Assembly: GCF_008761635.1 (NCBI RefSeq)
Contig: NZ_CP044344.1
Location: 1,860,001-1,924,000, forward strand
Length of the DNA stretch: 64,000 nt
Direction: 5' to 3'
From: Nocardioides cynanchi
Lineage (GTDB): Bacteria > Actinomycetota > Actinomycetes > Propionibacteriales > Nocardioidaceae
Part shown: piece after piece, positions 42,301 to 50,628 of the stretch
Numbering within the stretch: the stretch's first letter is position 1
Layout: each line of letters begins with the position of its first letter
Program-made: the position numbers and the translations under genes
The notes under the pieces: model-generated
Seen by the model: the letters and a program-made list of their open reading frames with translations, nothing else
What the model was told of the DNA's origin: nothing
The model's database searches: none

Positions 42301-42977
42301 TCGCACCCCTTGGCATGGCGGGATTCACCTGGACACAGGGCTCGGTGGGACCCGCCTCTAAACGATCCCTAGGCACTCATGCAGGCCGGTCCGGAGCTGT
42401 CGCCACCCACACCCGGGGAGTACCGCAGGCGAGTCACCTCGTTGGACGAGTAGGGGCGCGGCCCTCGGGCAGAGGCAGAGGGGCGCAACCTTGACGCCAT
42501 CAGCGGGCGGCACCGGGTGACCGCATGACGGGCGACGGAAGACGCTCTGCGTTGAGAGAGCCGACTCATACCGCGGTCTTTCGCCACGCAGCCGAGGTCG
42601 ACGGCTACCCAGCGACCAGAGACTGCTCTGGACCCCCGGGGGGAGGTGACCCACGGCCTTGTCACACGGGGCTCCGGGACTATGCATGGCCTATCTATGA
42701 CGTTCTTCCCCACCAGGGGCGTCGTGGGAGAAGGACGATGCACCGCTGACGAACGTGCAGTGGCACACCGCGCCCAGTCAGGTCCGACTCGACACCGTGC
42801 CCGCTGACCGGGTCAGGGCCATGTGACGGGAGCCTGGAGGTCCCCTTCGGGGCTCAAGGGAGGATCGGCGACCGGACGGACCCTAATCCGGGGATGACGA
42901 TGCCCGTCGGAGTCTCGGGTCTCCAGCGGGGACCTTCGGCACTAGTTGGTTTCGTCCAGGGTGCCCACCCTTGCTTG
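42301..42977. other. Gene-free stretch
   Basis: No supported gene. A degenerate copy of the dispersed hairpin family lies at about 42893-42935 (CGATGCCCGT, then CGGAGTCTCGGGTCTCC), directly ahead of the mini-gene at 42978. Confidence 0.4.
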
Positions 42978-43343
42978 ATGGCGTGGTTCTTCCGTGCGAT
43001 CGAGACGGCTCAGGGTCGGTGGGAGTGCGACCACGGGGCGTGTGTGTTCGACGAGCACCCGACGCTGGCCGAGGCTATGGAACACCTTCGGGCGATCGCT
43101 GCGGACCAGCAGGGAGCCGCGCAGTTGTTTGTCCACACAGTCGATGATCAGGTCCGTTGGGAAACCCCACGTAGCCACTGGCGGTCGCGGCCAGCAGCGC
43201 CTCACACCGTTTGGTACTCGAGGCGGGGCGCTGAGCCGCGCCGGAGGATTGTGCCGGGGGGATGGCGCGACGATCAAGAACCTAGGTGCCATCGCGGGCG
43301 CCGGACTAGGGCCTTTCGGCCCCCAGCCCCTGGGGACCGGTGA
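42978..43343 (+). CDS. MAWFFRAIET-type mini-protein, copy 2 with extended C-terminus
   Basis: Starts MAWFFRAIETAQGRWECDHG and matches the 17255 protein for about 62 residues (DEHPTLAEAMEHLRAIAAD, LFVHTVDDQVRW). After that it runs on for 60 low-complexity Arg/Pro-rich residues. The likely original stop has been lost and the tail is probably read-through. Function unknown. The repeat of this gene on both arms of the island suggests duplication of cargo. Confidence 0.5.
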   Translation: MAWFFRAIETAQGRWECDHGACVFDEHPTLAEAMEHLRAIAADQQGAAQLFVHTVDDQVRWETPRSHWRSRPAAPHTVWYSRRGAEPRRRIVPGGWRDDQEPRCHRGRRTRAFRPPAPGDR

Positions 43344-43481
43344 TCGCGGAAAGGCCCCCGCCTACCGAGACTTTCGTGCGCAGTGGCTGTGCCAAAGGGA
43401 GGCCGGAAGATGCGCCCCAGACTGCCGGGGGTCAGCGCGGGACGCACGGTTGGCGGGCTTCTCGGGGGATCGCAATCGCTG

Positions 43482-43642
43482 GCGCGCCCCGCCAGCCCGA
43501 AGTCCCCCGAATCCGGGCCGCGGGGCGCATTACGCACTCCGGAACCGGTTCGTACCATGGTTTGGGGCACGTCTCCGACGTGGCTCGAGAACGCGGAGGA
43601 GACCTCGGACGCTACGCCCGCCACCCCGCTTTTGGGAAGGGC
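43482..43642. repeat. Conserved ~160-nt element, copy B
   Basis: Partner of 14176-14334, with the same order of conserved blocks. Here it is followed within 20 bases by a member of the dispersed hairpin family (43659). Confidence 0.55.
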
Positions 43643-43658
43643 GAACGCTCGGGCTTGA

Positions 43659-43696
43659 CGATGCCCGCCAGAGTCTCCGGGCTCTCGCGGGCATCG
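43659..43696. repeat. Dispersed hairpin repeat, copy 2
   Basis: CGATGCCCGC and GCGGGCATCG, identical arms to 13476-13513, with a loop containing GAGTCTCCGGGCTCTC. Confidence 0.6.
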
Positions 43697-43862
43697 GGGC
43701 CGTCCCCGTGGTCACCGGGTGTGCGGCGCGGGCACGCGTGGCGCTGGGATCTTGGGGAAAGCCGTCGCGCCTGCTGGCAACGCTAGACGTCGAAGTAGTC
43801 CGGGGCCTCCCCTATTCCTGCCACCAGGGCGTGGCCGCGCACTGCAGGGGCGGACGGGTGTC

Positions 43863-43897
43863 GCGCCCCGCCCGCTTCTTCGAAGCGGACGGGGCGC
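43863..43897. terminator. Strong hairpin
   Basis: GCGCCCCGCCCGCTTC and GAAGCGGACGGGGCGC pair over 16 positions with one mismatch and a TTC loop. Confidence 0.55.
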
Positions 43898-44063
43898 TGG
43901 GCTTCAGGAGTTCCCCGCTCTCCTGAACTCTTGTTTCGGAGACTAGGCTCCGCGCTCCCCACGGCGGTGCACCCTTGGGGGTGTGCCTTGGCAGGGCATG
44001 AGAGCGTCCCGGTGGTCACGGCGATCGAACCAGCGGGGACGGCGGTCTCGCCTCGGGCGTGAG

Positions 44064-44099
44064 GATGCCCGCCGAGGTTTGGGATCCTCAGCGGGCATC
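44064..44099. repeat. Dispersed hairpin repeat, copy 3 (terminator of the leftward gene)
   Basis: GATGCCCGCCGAGG and CCTCAGCGGGCATC pair around an 8-nt loop, 64 bases beyond the stop of the leftward coiled-coil gene. The position supports a terminator role for this hairpin family. Confidence 0.65.
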
Positions 44100-44162
44100 G
44101 GGTCGAGCGTAGAACTCAGGACGTGGCAGCCGGCTCAGGCTCGCGCCACTACTGGTGGAATG

Positions 44163-44660
44163 TCAGCGGATGGCAGTAGGCGCCTCGGGCAGTGTTGCGT
44201 CGAGCAATGAGAGCTGCTCGGTGAGGTGGTCACGCATCTGGCGACGGTGGTCGCTCTGCATCTGACGCAGCGTCGCGTTCCGCGCCTCAAGGGCGGCCTT
44301 CTCGGCGGCAAGCCCGGCCAGGGCCGTGGTGCGCTCACGGTCGAGCTCGGCGGTCTGCTGCTCCTTGCTGCGAGCCAGCTCGGCAGCTACCCGGTGCGCC
44401 TCCGCGCGACTTGACTCCAGGATCGCATCAGCGCTGGCGCGTGCGGCGGTGACCAGCGATTCGGCTTCTGTCTTCGCGTTCACGACGAGCCGGTCGGCGG
44501 TGACGGCAGCCAGCTCGAGCAGCCGAGCGGCGGCGCTCGTCGAACTCTCTGGGGCCGTGATCGGATCTGTCTGTTCGGTATCCACGTCGTCAACCCGGGG
44601 GCACACATCTTCGGCTTGTGACGGCGTGACGGTCTCGTCCGTTTCTTCGAAGCTCAGCAT
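44163..44660 (-). CDS. DivIVA-like coiled-coil protein
   Basis: A 165-residue protein; CCGGGGGAAAC precedes ATG 44660. The N-terminal 45 residues are acidic and disordered (MLSFEETDETVTPSQAEDVC). The rest is one long coiled coil: AARLLELAAVTADRLVVNAK, ESLVTAARASADAILESSRA and AALEARNATLRQMQSDHRRQ. The VTAARASADAIL type of repeat is common in DivIVA/Wag31-related actinobacterial proteins that organise cell poles or septa. The DivIVA lipid-binding N-terminus is missing, so it may be only a coiled-coil partner. Confidence 0.65.
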   Translation of the reverse strand: MLSFEETDETVTPSQAEDVCPRVDDVDTEQTDPITAPESSTSAAARLLELAAVTADRLVVNAKTEAESLVTAARASADAILESSRAEAHRVAAELARSKEQQTAELDRERTTALAGLAAEKAALEARNATLRQMQSDHRRQMRDHLTEQLSLLDATLPEAPTAIR

Positions 44661-45848
44661 GTTTCCCCCGGATGTAGTGGCGTTCACTTCTCGCCAGTGT
44701 GCGCGTTGAATACCCGGATTGTTGCCAGACTTCTCATTTCTCGAGATGCCGTTGCGTGCACGCGAGTTCCGACCATGTTCGCGGTCGGAACGACGCCGGG
44801 GATTAGCAGCCTGCGTGGGAGTCGATGGAATAGCCGACGGTCCGGTTCGAGAACTGTCCTCGGTGGCGCACAGGCAGAGAGTCCGTTCGAGGATGCGATG
44901 ACCGGTGACGTCGCTCAGCCAGAGCTGGTTTGGGTCCACCAGCGGTGACGATGCCCTTGACCAGGTCCTCGTGGAGCGGTGTGACGCGGAAGCGCCCCAC
45001 CGAGAAGGAGTCTGGTGGGGCGCAACTGCTTCGCGCTGGGCTTGGGGGGTGACGCGATGAACCGAACCGTATCCGGGCGGCCTACCGGGCCGGACCGGGC
45101 ATTCGCGTCGTGACGTATGGCACGTCGGGACTAGCGGTCTGGTTCACACGCGCGGCGCATCACCCGAGACAGCCAGATCCACCACCCGGCCGGGCCACGG
45201 GTCGGCCGGGCACACCGAGAGCGCGGTTCCGCTCGACCGGGCGATCTCTGACACCGTCGGCCCTGGTTGTCGGCGTTGGTGCCGTCGACTCGGCCAATGG
45301 TCGTGTGGCGCTAGGGATCTCGTGGTCAGCTTCATACCGGCCGCCGGCCCGCCCGGCTGCGCGCTGCGGGCATGCGCGAGCTGTCCGGTGGAGGGGAGGC
45401 CACATCTTCGTTGAGATCCGGGCATCGGATGCTGCGGGCGGGGGCGCCGCGTCCAGCTGCCGCCCGACCGCGAGTGTCAGTACCGCATGACGGCTATGCG
45501 TTTCATGCTGTCGGGCTGTGACGCCTCCTTTTTCGGTAGGGAACATGGTCGACGGGTTGAGCCGCGCTGGTCAGCGGTAGTGGTGCTATACGCCATGGCC
45601 CGAACGGGTCATCTTCGGAGATTCAGCTGTCTTATCGCTACCGGCGGCCGCATAGTTCAGTTCACGTCGTTGGATTCGGCCGGGGGGTCGGGGCGGGGGT
45701 CGGGGGCCGGGATGACCCCGGCTGCAGGGCTCAACCGCTCGATCCTCCACGCCGCGCTGATTCACCGCCCGACCCGAGGAGCGCTTCCGTCCGGCCGGCA
45801 CATCTAGGGTCCGTGCCACGCGCTCGCCCCGTGGTGTGTGCTCGGCCA
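44661..45848. other. Gene-poor stretch with one terminator
   Basis: No supported gene over about 1.2 kb. Open frames are low complexity. The hairpin at 44992-45023 is the only clear structure. Confidence 0.4.
44992..45023. terminator. Terminator-like hairpin
   Basis: GCGCCCCACC and GGTGGGGCGC pair over 10 bases with a 12-nt loop. Confidence 0.5.
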
Positions 45849-45992
45849 CTTCTGTCCGCCTACGAGCTTGCCGAGTTCCTCGGTATGCCGGTCGAGACTT
45901 GGACCGTGCCGGCGTGTGTCGGATACGAGAACGGCAGCCACGCACGACGGCGCAAAGAGCGGGACCCGCGTCTTCTGGTAGAGGAACGCGCG
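45849..45992 (+). pseudogene. Decayed excisionase-like helix-turn-helix fragment
   Basis: The segment LLSAYELAEFLGMPVETW matches the first helices of MerR/Xis-type excisionase domains. The rest (VGYENGSHARRRKERDPRLL, VEERA) keeps only the outline of the wing. No start with a ribosome site; probably a relic of an older integration module beside the present integrase. Confidence 0.4.
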
Positions 45993-46016
45993 AGTTGTCG
46001 CGTGCGGCCCGGTCTC

Positions 46017-47171
46017 CTACCCTCCTGAGTCGTCCTGTCCGGAATCGTGCACTTGAGGAGCCAGCGCCTCCAGGATCTCGGCCGTCACCGGGTTCACGTG
46101 CTCGTTCGGTTCGATGTAGTGGGCCCTGGTGATGTCCGCCGACGTGTGGCCCAACAGGTCCGCGGCGAGTTCGGAGCCAGCGGCACGGTCGACGAACGTG
46201 GCGACGGTCCGGCGGAACGAGTGCGGGGTGACGCCAGCAATCTGAGTGCCATCGAGAGCGGCCCTCAGCCGACGTCGGATGTTGTTAGTTGTCAGCGGCG
46301 TGTGGTTTCGAGTGAAGAACAGCAGGTGCTCAGGGTCCTCGTCGGACACCACAACCAAGCGCGCGCGGAGTACCTCGGAGGTGAAGCTGGGCACCGAGAC
46401 AGTCCGGCTCGACTTCGACGTTTTGGGGTGATCCTGACGGCGGGTCGGTTTCCTTGCCGGCGACACGATGGTTCCGCAGATCCGCACGGTCGCCGGTGTG
46501 CGCGTCACGTCGACGTCGCACTTGCGGAGCGCCAGGACCTCTCCGATGCGGCCCGAGGTCCCGAGCATCACTTCGATGATCTGCTCTAGCTGTCCGTCCG
46601 GTTTCGGTCCGCACAACCCCGATTCCCGTCGCCACCCCCGTACGGCCTCTCGGATGACCTCGATCTGCTCCGAGGTCAGGGCAAGTGCCTGCGATGGGGG
46701 TCTGCGGAGCCGGGCGGTCTCACGCACGGGGTTCTCCCTGAGCGCGTCGTACCTGACAGCCAGCCCGAACACCAGGCTTAGGACCGTCTTCGCCTGCTTG
46801 GCGGTGCTGTAGCTCTTGTTCTTTGCCAGGGCTTTCAGGAATCGATCCACCCGGGAGACCGAGATCTCTCGCAGCGTGTAGTGCTCGAAGGTCGGTAGCA
46901 CCAGCTGCCGCATGTTCCGCTCGTACAGCGCGCGGGTGCTCTGGGCGACCTTGTCCTCGAGGTCGAGGTCCTCAAGCCACAGCTCCACCAGGTGCGTGAA
47001 CGAGCTGTCAGGGGTGAGCTCTGCGTAGGACGAACGGGTTGTGCGGTGGGTCAGAGCTACTTTCAGCTTTCGCTCGGCGGCGGCCCGGCCGGGACCGGTC
47101 GCGGCGACGCGGCGGATCCTGCCGTCGTCGTCGCGGAACCGCGTCCGAGCCTGGACCTGGCCGTTCCGCAT
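46017..47171 (-). CDS. Tyrosine recombinase (integrase) of the island
   Basis: A 384-residue phage-type integrase. The N-terminal arm-binding and SAM-like core-binding domains run to about 165 (SSFTHLVELWLEDLDLEDKV, KTVLSLVFGLAVRYDALREN). The catalytic domain shows Arg in GTSGRIGEVLAL, Lys in HPKTSKSSRT, HxxR in TPHSFRRTVATF, then LLGHTSADITRAHYI with the second His and the nucleophilic Tyr. It lies 470 bases from tRNA-fMet, facing away from it. It would excise and insert the island at the tRNA 3' end. The ribosome site is weak. Confidence 0.93.
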   Translation of the reverse strand: MRNGQVQARTRFRDDDGRIRRVAATGPGRAAAERKLKVALTHRTTRSSYAELTPDSSFTHLVELWLEDLDLEDKVAQSTRALYERNMRQLVLPTFEHYTLREISVSRVDRFLKALAKNKSYSTAKQAKTVLSLVFGLAVRYDALRENPVRETARLRRPPSQALALTSEQIEVIREAVRGWRRESGLCGPKPDGQLEQIIEVMLGTSGRIGEVLALRKCDVDVTRTPATVRICGTIVSPARKPTRRQDHPKTSKSSRTVSVPSFTSEVLRARLVVVSDEDPEHLLFFTRNHTPLTTNNIRRRLRAALDGTQIAGVTPHSFRRTVATFVDRAAGSELAADLLGHTSADITRAHYIEPNEHVNPVTAEILEALAPQVHDSGQDDSGG

Positions 47172-47230
47172 CGTGGTGAAGCTGATCTCACCGAACGACC
47201 GATCGGGGTGCGCGGCCTAGCCATCGCAGG

Positions 47231-47500
47231 TCACCTCACCTCGGAGCGCGCCTCCACAGGGTCGGTGCGCTGCCCATCCAGCCACGAGCGGACGTCGCAG
47301 ACCAGGTACCGCAGGCGGCGCCCCACGCGCACCGCGGGCGGCCCCTTGCCGCCCTGGTGCCACTCGTAGAGGGTCTTGATGGGCACGTCGAGGTACTCCG
47401 AGAGCTCTTCGACGCCGATCAGCGGCTCCAGACCGCCCCGTGTTGTGTTGGTCTTCACACCCTTGAGGTGCGTCCCCGCGCCCGGATGAGCCGGCACCAC
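47231..47500 (-). CDS. Excisionase / MerR-like helix-turn-helix protein
   Basis: Up to 89 residues; GTG 47458 is an alternative start. The domain GVEELSEYLDVPIKTLYEWH, QGGKGPPAVRVGRRLRYLVC, DVRSWLDGQ is a typical excisionase-type winged helix (helix_turn_helix_17). It is followed by the integrase after about 60 bases, the usual xis-int order. It should bend DNA near the attachment site and favour excision. Confidence 0.85.
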   Translation of the reverse strand: MVPAHPGAGTHLKGVKTNTTRGGLEPLIGVEELSEYLDVPIKTLYEWHQGGKGPPAVRVGRRLRYLVCDVRSWLDGQRTDPVEARSEVR

Positions 47501-47603
47501 TGGGCACCAGCCGGGACGAGTTGCGTCGTTTGGGCCCCTCAGGGGCGCTCCGCGCGAGTAAGTGGACAGTAAATGGACGCAGGATCAAATTCTCAAATAC
47601 TTT

Positions 47604-47635
47604 CAGGCCCGGAATCACGCTTGATTCCGGGCCTG
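47604..47635. terminator. Hairpin at the 3' end of tRNA-fMet
   Basis: CAGGCCCGGAATCA and TGATTCCGGGCCTG pair over 14 bases with a CGCT loop, 2 bases from the CCA end. Probably the tRNA terminator, and the first sequence inside the island. Confidence 0.7.
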
Positions 47636-47637
47636 AT

Positions 47638-47714
47638 TGGTAGCGGGGGCAGGATTTGAACCTGCGACCTCTGGGTTATGAGCCCAGCGAGCTACCGAAC
47701 TGCTCCACCCCGCG
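47638..47714 (-). tRNA. Initiator tRNA-fMet (CAT)
   Basis: A 77-nt cloverleaf with encoded CCA. The 5' acceptor strand CGCGGGG faces CCCCGCT, leaving a C1-U72 mismatch; the anticodon stem is CTGGG/CCCAG with three G-C pairs next to the CTCATAA loop. Both are hallmarks of initiator tRNA. The T arm is GCAGGTTCAAATCCTGC. The 3' end of this gene is the apparent integration target of the island. Confidence 0.95.
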
Positions 47715-47766
47715 TCGCAGAGACGAGTCTACGGGTCGGGGGTGCGGGGCTCAAATCGAGGTGGGG

Positions 47767-50628
47767 CTAGCCCAGGAGGTTGAGGGCCCGGGCGACCTCG
47801 GCGCGCGCCTGGTGGTTGAGCTTCACGTACTGGCCGAAGTGGCCGTGGTTGAAGGCCCGGTCCGCGGCGGCGAAGTCCTGCTGGGCACGCAGGAGCAGGG
47901 CGTGGGCCTTCGCGGTGGCGCCCTTGCCCTGGTGGTGCTTGGTCGGCGGCGGGTTGGACGGCGGCGGCTTGCTCCCACCACCGCCGGTCATGTCGGTGAT
48001 CGCGTTGACGAGAGTGTCGCCGATCCCGACCTTGCCGTTGTAGGAGACCAGGACGTAGCGCAGGGTGAGCAGCGAGGCCGAGTCGCCCTGGGTGCGCGCG
48101 GCGTAGACCGGCTCGACGTACATCAGGCCCGACGAGAGCGGCACGGTGAGCAGGTTGCCGTACTCCGGCGAGGCGTCACCGAGGCGGAACGACTGCGTCT
48201 TGCGGGTGATCTGCGGGCTGGTCAGCAGGGTGCTCTGCACCTGCCCGGGGCCCGGGACGTTCTGGTCGGGTGGCTCCTCGACGCGGATCTGGCCGTAGTC
48301 GGACGACGTGGCGTCACTGTCGACGGCGACGAAGCCGACCAGGTTGGTGTTGTCGCGCGGCACGTAGTTGGAGGTCAGCGACCACATCGGCAGCCCGGTC
48401 ACCGGGTTGCGGGTGTACATCCGCACGGGGGTCTGGCTCTTGCCTTGGACGTTGGGGTCCTCGGGCACCGCCCACCGGTTGTTGGCGGTGTAGAAGCTGC
48501 TCGGGTCGGTCACGTGGTACCGCGCGAACTGGTAGCGCTGGACCTTGAAGAAGTCCTCGGGATAGCGCAAGTGCTGGAGCAGGTCGGGCGGGATCGCGGA
48601 CCGCGCCTGGATCGTCCCCGGGAACGCGCTGCTCCAGGCCTGGAGCATCGGGTCGGTCTCGTCCCAGGCGTAGAGCGTGACCTGGCCGGTGTAGGCGTCG
48701 ACGGTCGCCTTGACCGCGTTGCGCATGTAGTTGATCTGGTCGGTCGGCAGGGTCTGGACCCCGGGCTGCCGGCTCAGGGAGTCGGTGATCATGTCGGAGA
48801 ACGACGTGCGCTGCGACTGCGGGTACTGGTCGGTCGTGGTGTAGCCGTCGACGATCCAGAGCACCTTGCCGTCGACGACCGCGGGATAGATGTCGGTGTC
48901 GAGGGTCAGCCACGGCGCGACCTTCTCCACGCGCTGGGCCGGGTTGCGGTAGTAGAGCACCTTGCTGTCGGGCCCGACGCGGCCGGACAGCAGGAAGTTG
49001 GAGTCGCCGAACTTGATCGCGTACATGAGCTTGTTGAAGAAGCCACCCACGTCGACCCCGCCGCTGCCGTCGTACGTCGTGTGGGTCGGCGTTCCACTCG
49101 GGCTCAAGTCCAGCTCGGTGTTGCTGGCCGTCGTCCGGCCGACGATGGAGTAGCTCGGGCTGCCCTCGCCGAAGTAGATCCGCTGCTCGAACGGGCCGGT
49201 GGCCTGCTCGAGGGAGTCCTGTCCCGGGTTCTGCCCCTGCGCCCACTGCACCTTCGCGGTCTGGCGGGTGTCGCTGGGCGGCCGCTGGTTGCCGAACGCC
49301 GCGATCACGCCGTTCCCGTGGGTGTAGACGGTGTGCAGGTTGCCCCAGTTCTGGTCCTTGGGGTCGATCCCCTTCTGGTCCAGGTCGCGGACGCCGAGCA
49401 CGATCGAGCGGTCGTGGCCGTCGATCTGGTAGTGGTCGACGTCGAGTGGCTCGGAGACCTTGTAGTACGACTGCGCCTGCTGGGTCAGCTCGAAGGCCTT
49501 CTGCACCAGCTGCGGGTCGACCACCGGCACCGAGGCCGTCTCGTCCATGATCTGCTGCACGGTCGCGGCGGTCGCCGTGCTGTTGGCGTACTGCTTGACC
49601 TCGATCCCGTTGAGGTCGTACGCCGCGCGGCTGGCGTCGATGTTGGTCTGGATGTACGGCGCCTCCTTGGGGCCCTCGGTCGGGCTGACCTGGAAGTGCT
49701 GGACGAACGCCGGCCAGATCAGGCCGAGCAGGATCGAGGTGACGAGCAGCAAGGAGATGCCCACACCGGCCAGCAGCCACGTACGGCGCCAGGTGGTCAG
49801 GAAGAACAGCACCGCGCAGATCAGGGCGACCCCGATCAGGATGTTGCGCGCCGGGAGGACGGCGTGCTGGTCGGTGTAGCCCATCCCCGTCAGCAGGCCA
49901 CCACTGGTCACCAGGTCGAACCGGTCGAGCCAGTAGCCGAACGCCTTGACCACCAGCAGCAGCCCGACCAGCACCGACAGCTGGACGGTCGCGGTGCCGG
50001 ACAGCCGGTCCTGGGCCACCTGGAGGCGGATCCCGCCGTACAGGTAGTGCACGACCGCCGCGGCCAGGGCGCTCAGCACCAGCACGGCGATCGCGTAGCC
50101 GACCACGAAGTGCAGCCACGGCAGGGTGAAGACGTAGAAGCCGACGTCCTTGTGGAAGTAGGGATCGCTGGTGTGGAACGGCACCCGGTTGGCCCACAGC
50201 AGGAACGAGCGCCACTGACCGTTGGCGGCGACACCACCGAACAGGCCGATCACGCCCGACAGGGAGACCAGGAGCAGCGTGCGCAGCGGCGTGACCGCCT
50301 CGCGGTAGCGGTCGAGCCCGGTCTGCTCCGGTGAGTCGGGGCGGTAGAACGGCCGCGCCCGGTAGGCGATCACCATGTTGCCGGCCACGGCGAGCGACAT
50401 CAGGAGCCCGAAGCCCACGAACAGCCCGACCCGGGTCCAGAGCATCTTGTCGAAGACGCTGGAGTAGCCGACCGAGGAGTACCACAGGCGGTCGGTGTAG
50501 AGGGAGGCGAAGAGCGTGATCAGGAAGAAGGTCACGACCAGGCCGAGGATCGAGAACAGCAGGATCCGGCCGCGGCGCGACCGGCGGGGCCGGAAGTCCT
50601 CGAACTCCTCCTCGGCGTGCTCGCTCAC
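47767..50628 (-). CDS. UPF0182 family large membrane protein
   Basis: A 953-residue protein. Seven membrane helices occupy roughly the first 310 residues (GRILLFSILGLVVTFFLITL, LYTDRLWYSSVGYSSVFDKM). A large probably extracytoplasmic domain follows (DRSIVLGVRDLDQKGIDPKD, RVEKVAPWLTLDTDIYPAVV), and an acidic/Ala-rich tail ends it. Length and layout match the actinobacterial UPF0182 family, whose function is unsettled. Overlaps the stop of the PPA1309 gene by four bases, so the genes are co-transcribed. Confidence 0.92.
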   Translation of the reverse strand: MSEHAEEEFEDFRPRRSRRGRILLFSILGLVVTFFLITLFASLYTDRLWYSSVGYSSVFDKMLWTRVGLFVGFGLLMSLAVAGNMVIAYRARPFYRPDSPEQTGLDRYREAVTPLRTLLLVSLSGVIGLFGGVAANGQWRSFLLWANRVPFHTSDPYFHKDVGFYVFTLPWLHFVVGYAIAVLVLSALAAAVVHYLYGGIRLQVAQDRLSGTATVQLSVLVGLLLVVKAFGYWLDRFDLVTSGGLLTGMGYTDQHAVLPARNILIGVALICAVLFFLTTWRRTWLLAGVGISLLLVTSILLGLIWPAFVQHFQVSPTEGPKEAPYIQTNIDASRAAYDLNGIEVKQYANSTATAATVQQIMDETASVPVVDPQLVQKAFELTQQAQSYYKVSEPLDVDHYQIDGHDRSIVLGVRDLDQKGIDPKDQNWGNLHTVYTHGNGVIAAFGNQRPPSDTRQTAKVQWAQGQNPGQDSLEQATGPFEQRIYFGEGSPSYSIVGRTTASNTELDLSPSGTPTHTTYDGSGGVDVGGFFNKLMYAIKFGDSNFLLSGRVGPDSKVLYYRNPAQRVEKVAPWLTLDTDIYPAVVDGKVLWIVDGYTTTDQYPQSQRTSFSDMITDSLSRQPGVQTLPTDQINYMRNAVKATVDAYTGQVTLYAWDETDPMLQAWSSAFPGTIQARSAIPPDLLQHLRYPEDFFKVQRYQFARYHVTDPSSFYTANNRWAVPEDPNVQGKSQTPVRMYTRNPVTGLPMWSLTSNYVPRDNTNLVGFVAVDSDATSSDYGQIRVEEPPDQNVPGPGQVQSTLLTSPQITRKTQSFRLGDASPEYGNLLTVPLSSGLMYVEPVYAARTQGDSASLLTLRYVLVSYNGKVGIGDTLVNAITDMTGGGGSKPPPSNPPPTKHHQGKGATAKAHALLLRAQQDFAAADRAFNHGHFGQYVKLNHQARAEVARALNLLG

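Larger units (their letters stand above)
7606..47638. mobile_element. Candidate integrative genomic island of about 40 kb
   Basis: The right boundary is the 3' end of tRNA-fMet, with an excisionase-like gene and a tyrosine integrase immediately inside. The left boundary is the imperfect tRNA 3'-end copy. Inside are toxin-antitoxin genes, IS remnants, many unknown small genes and a catabolic cluster; outside on the right are conserved core genes. No conjugation, replication or phage structural genes were recognised, so it is either a non-self-transmissible element or an eroded one. The imperfect repeat leaves the left end uncertain. Confidence 0.55.

Noticed and set aside
47656..50334. 892-codon open frame on the plus strand opposite the UPF0182 gene
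   Set aside because: Composed of repetitive Val/Arg/Gly/Asp-rich sequence with no motif; the minus strand encodes the recognised UPF0182 protein. High GC makes long antisense frames common.
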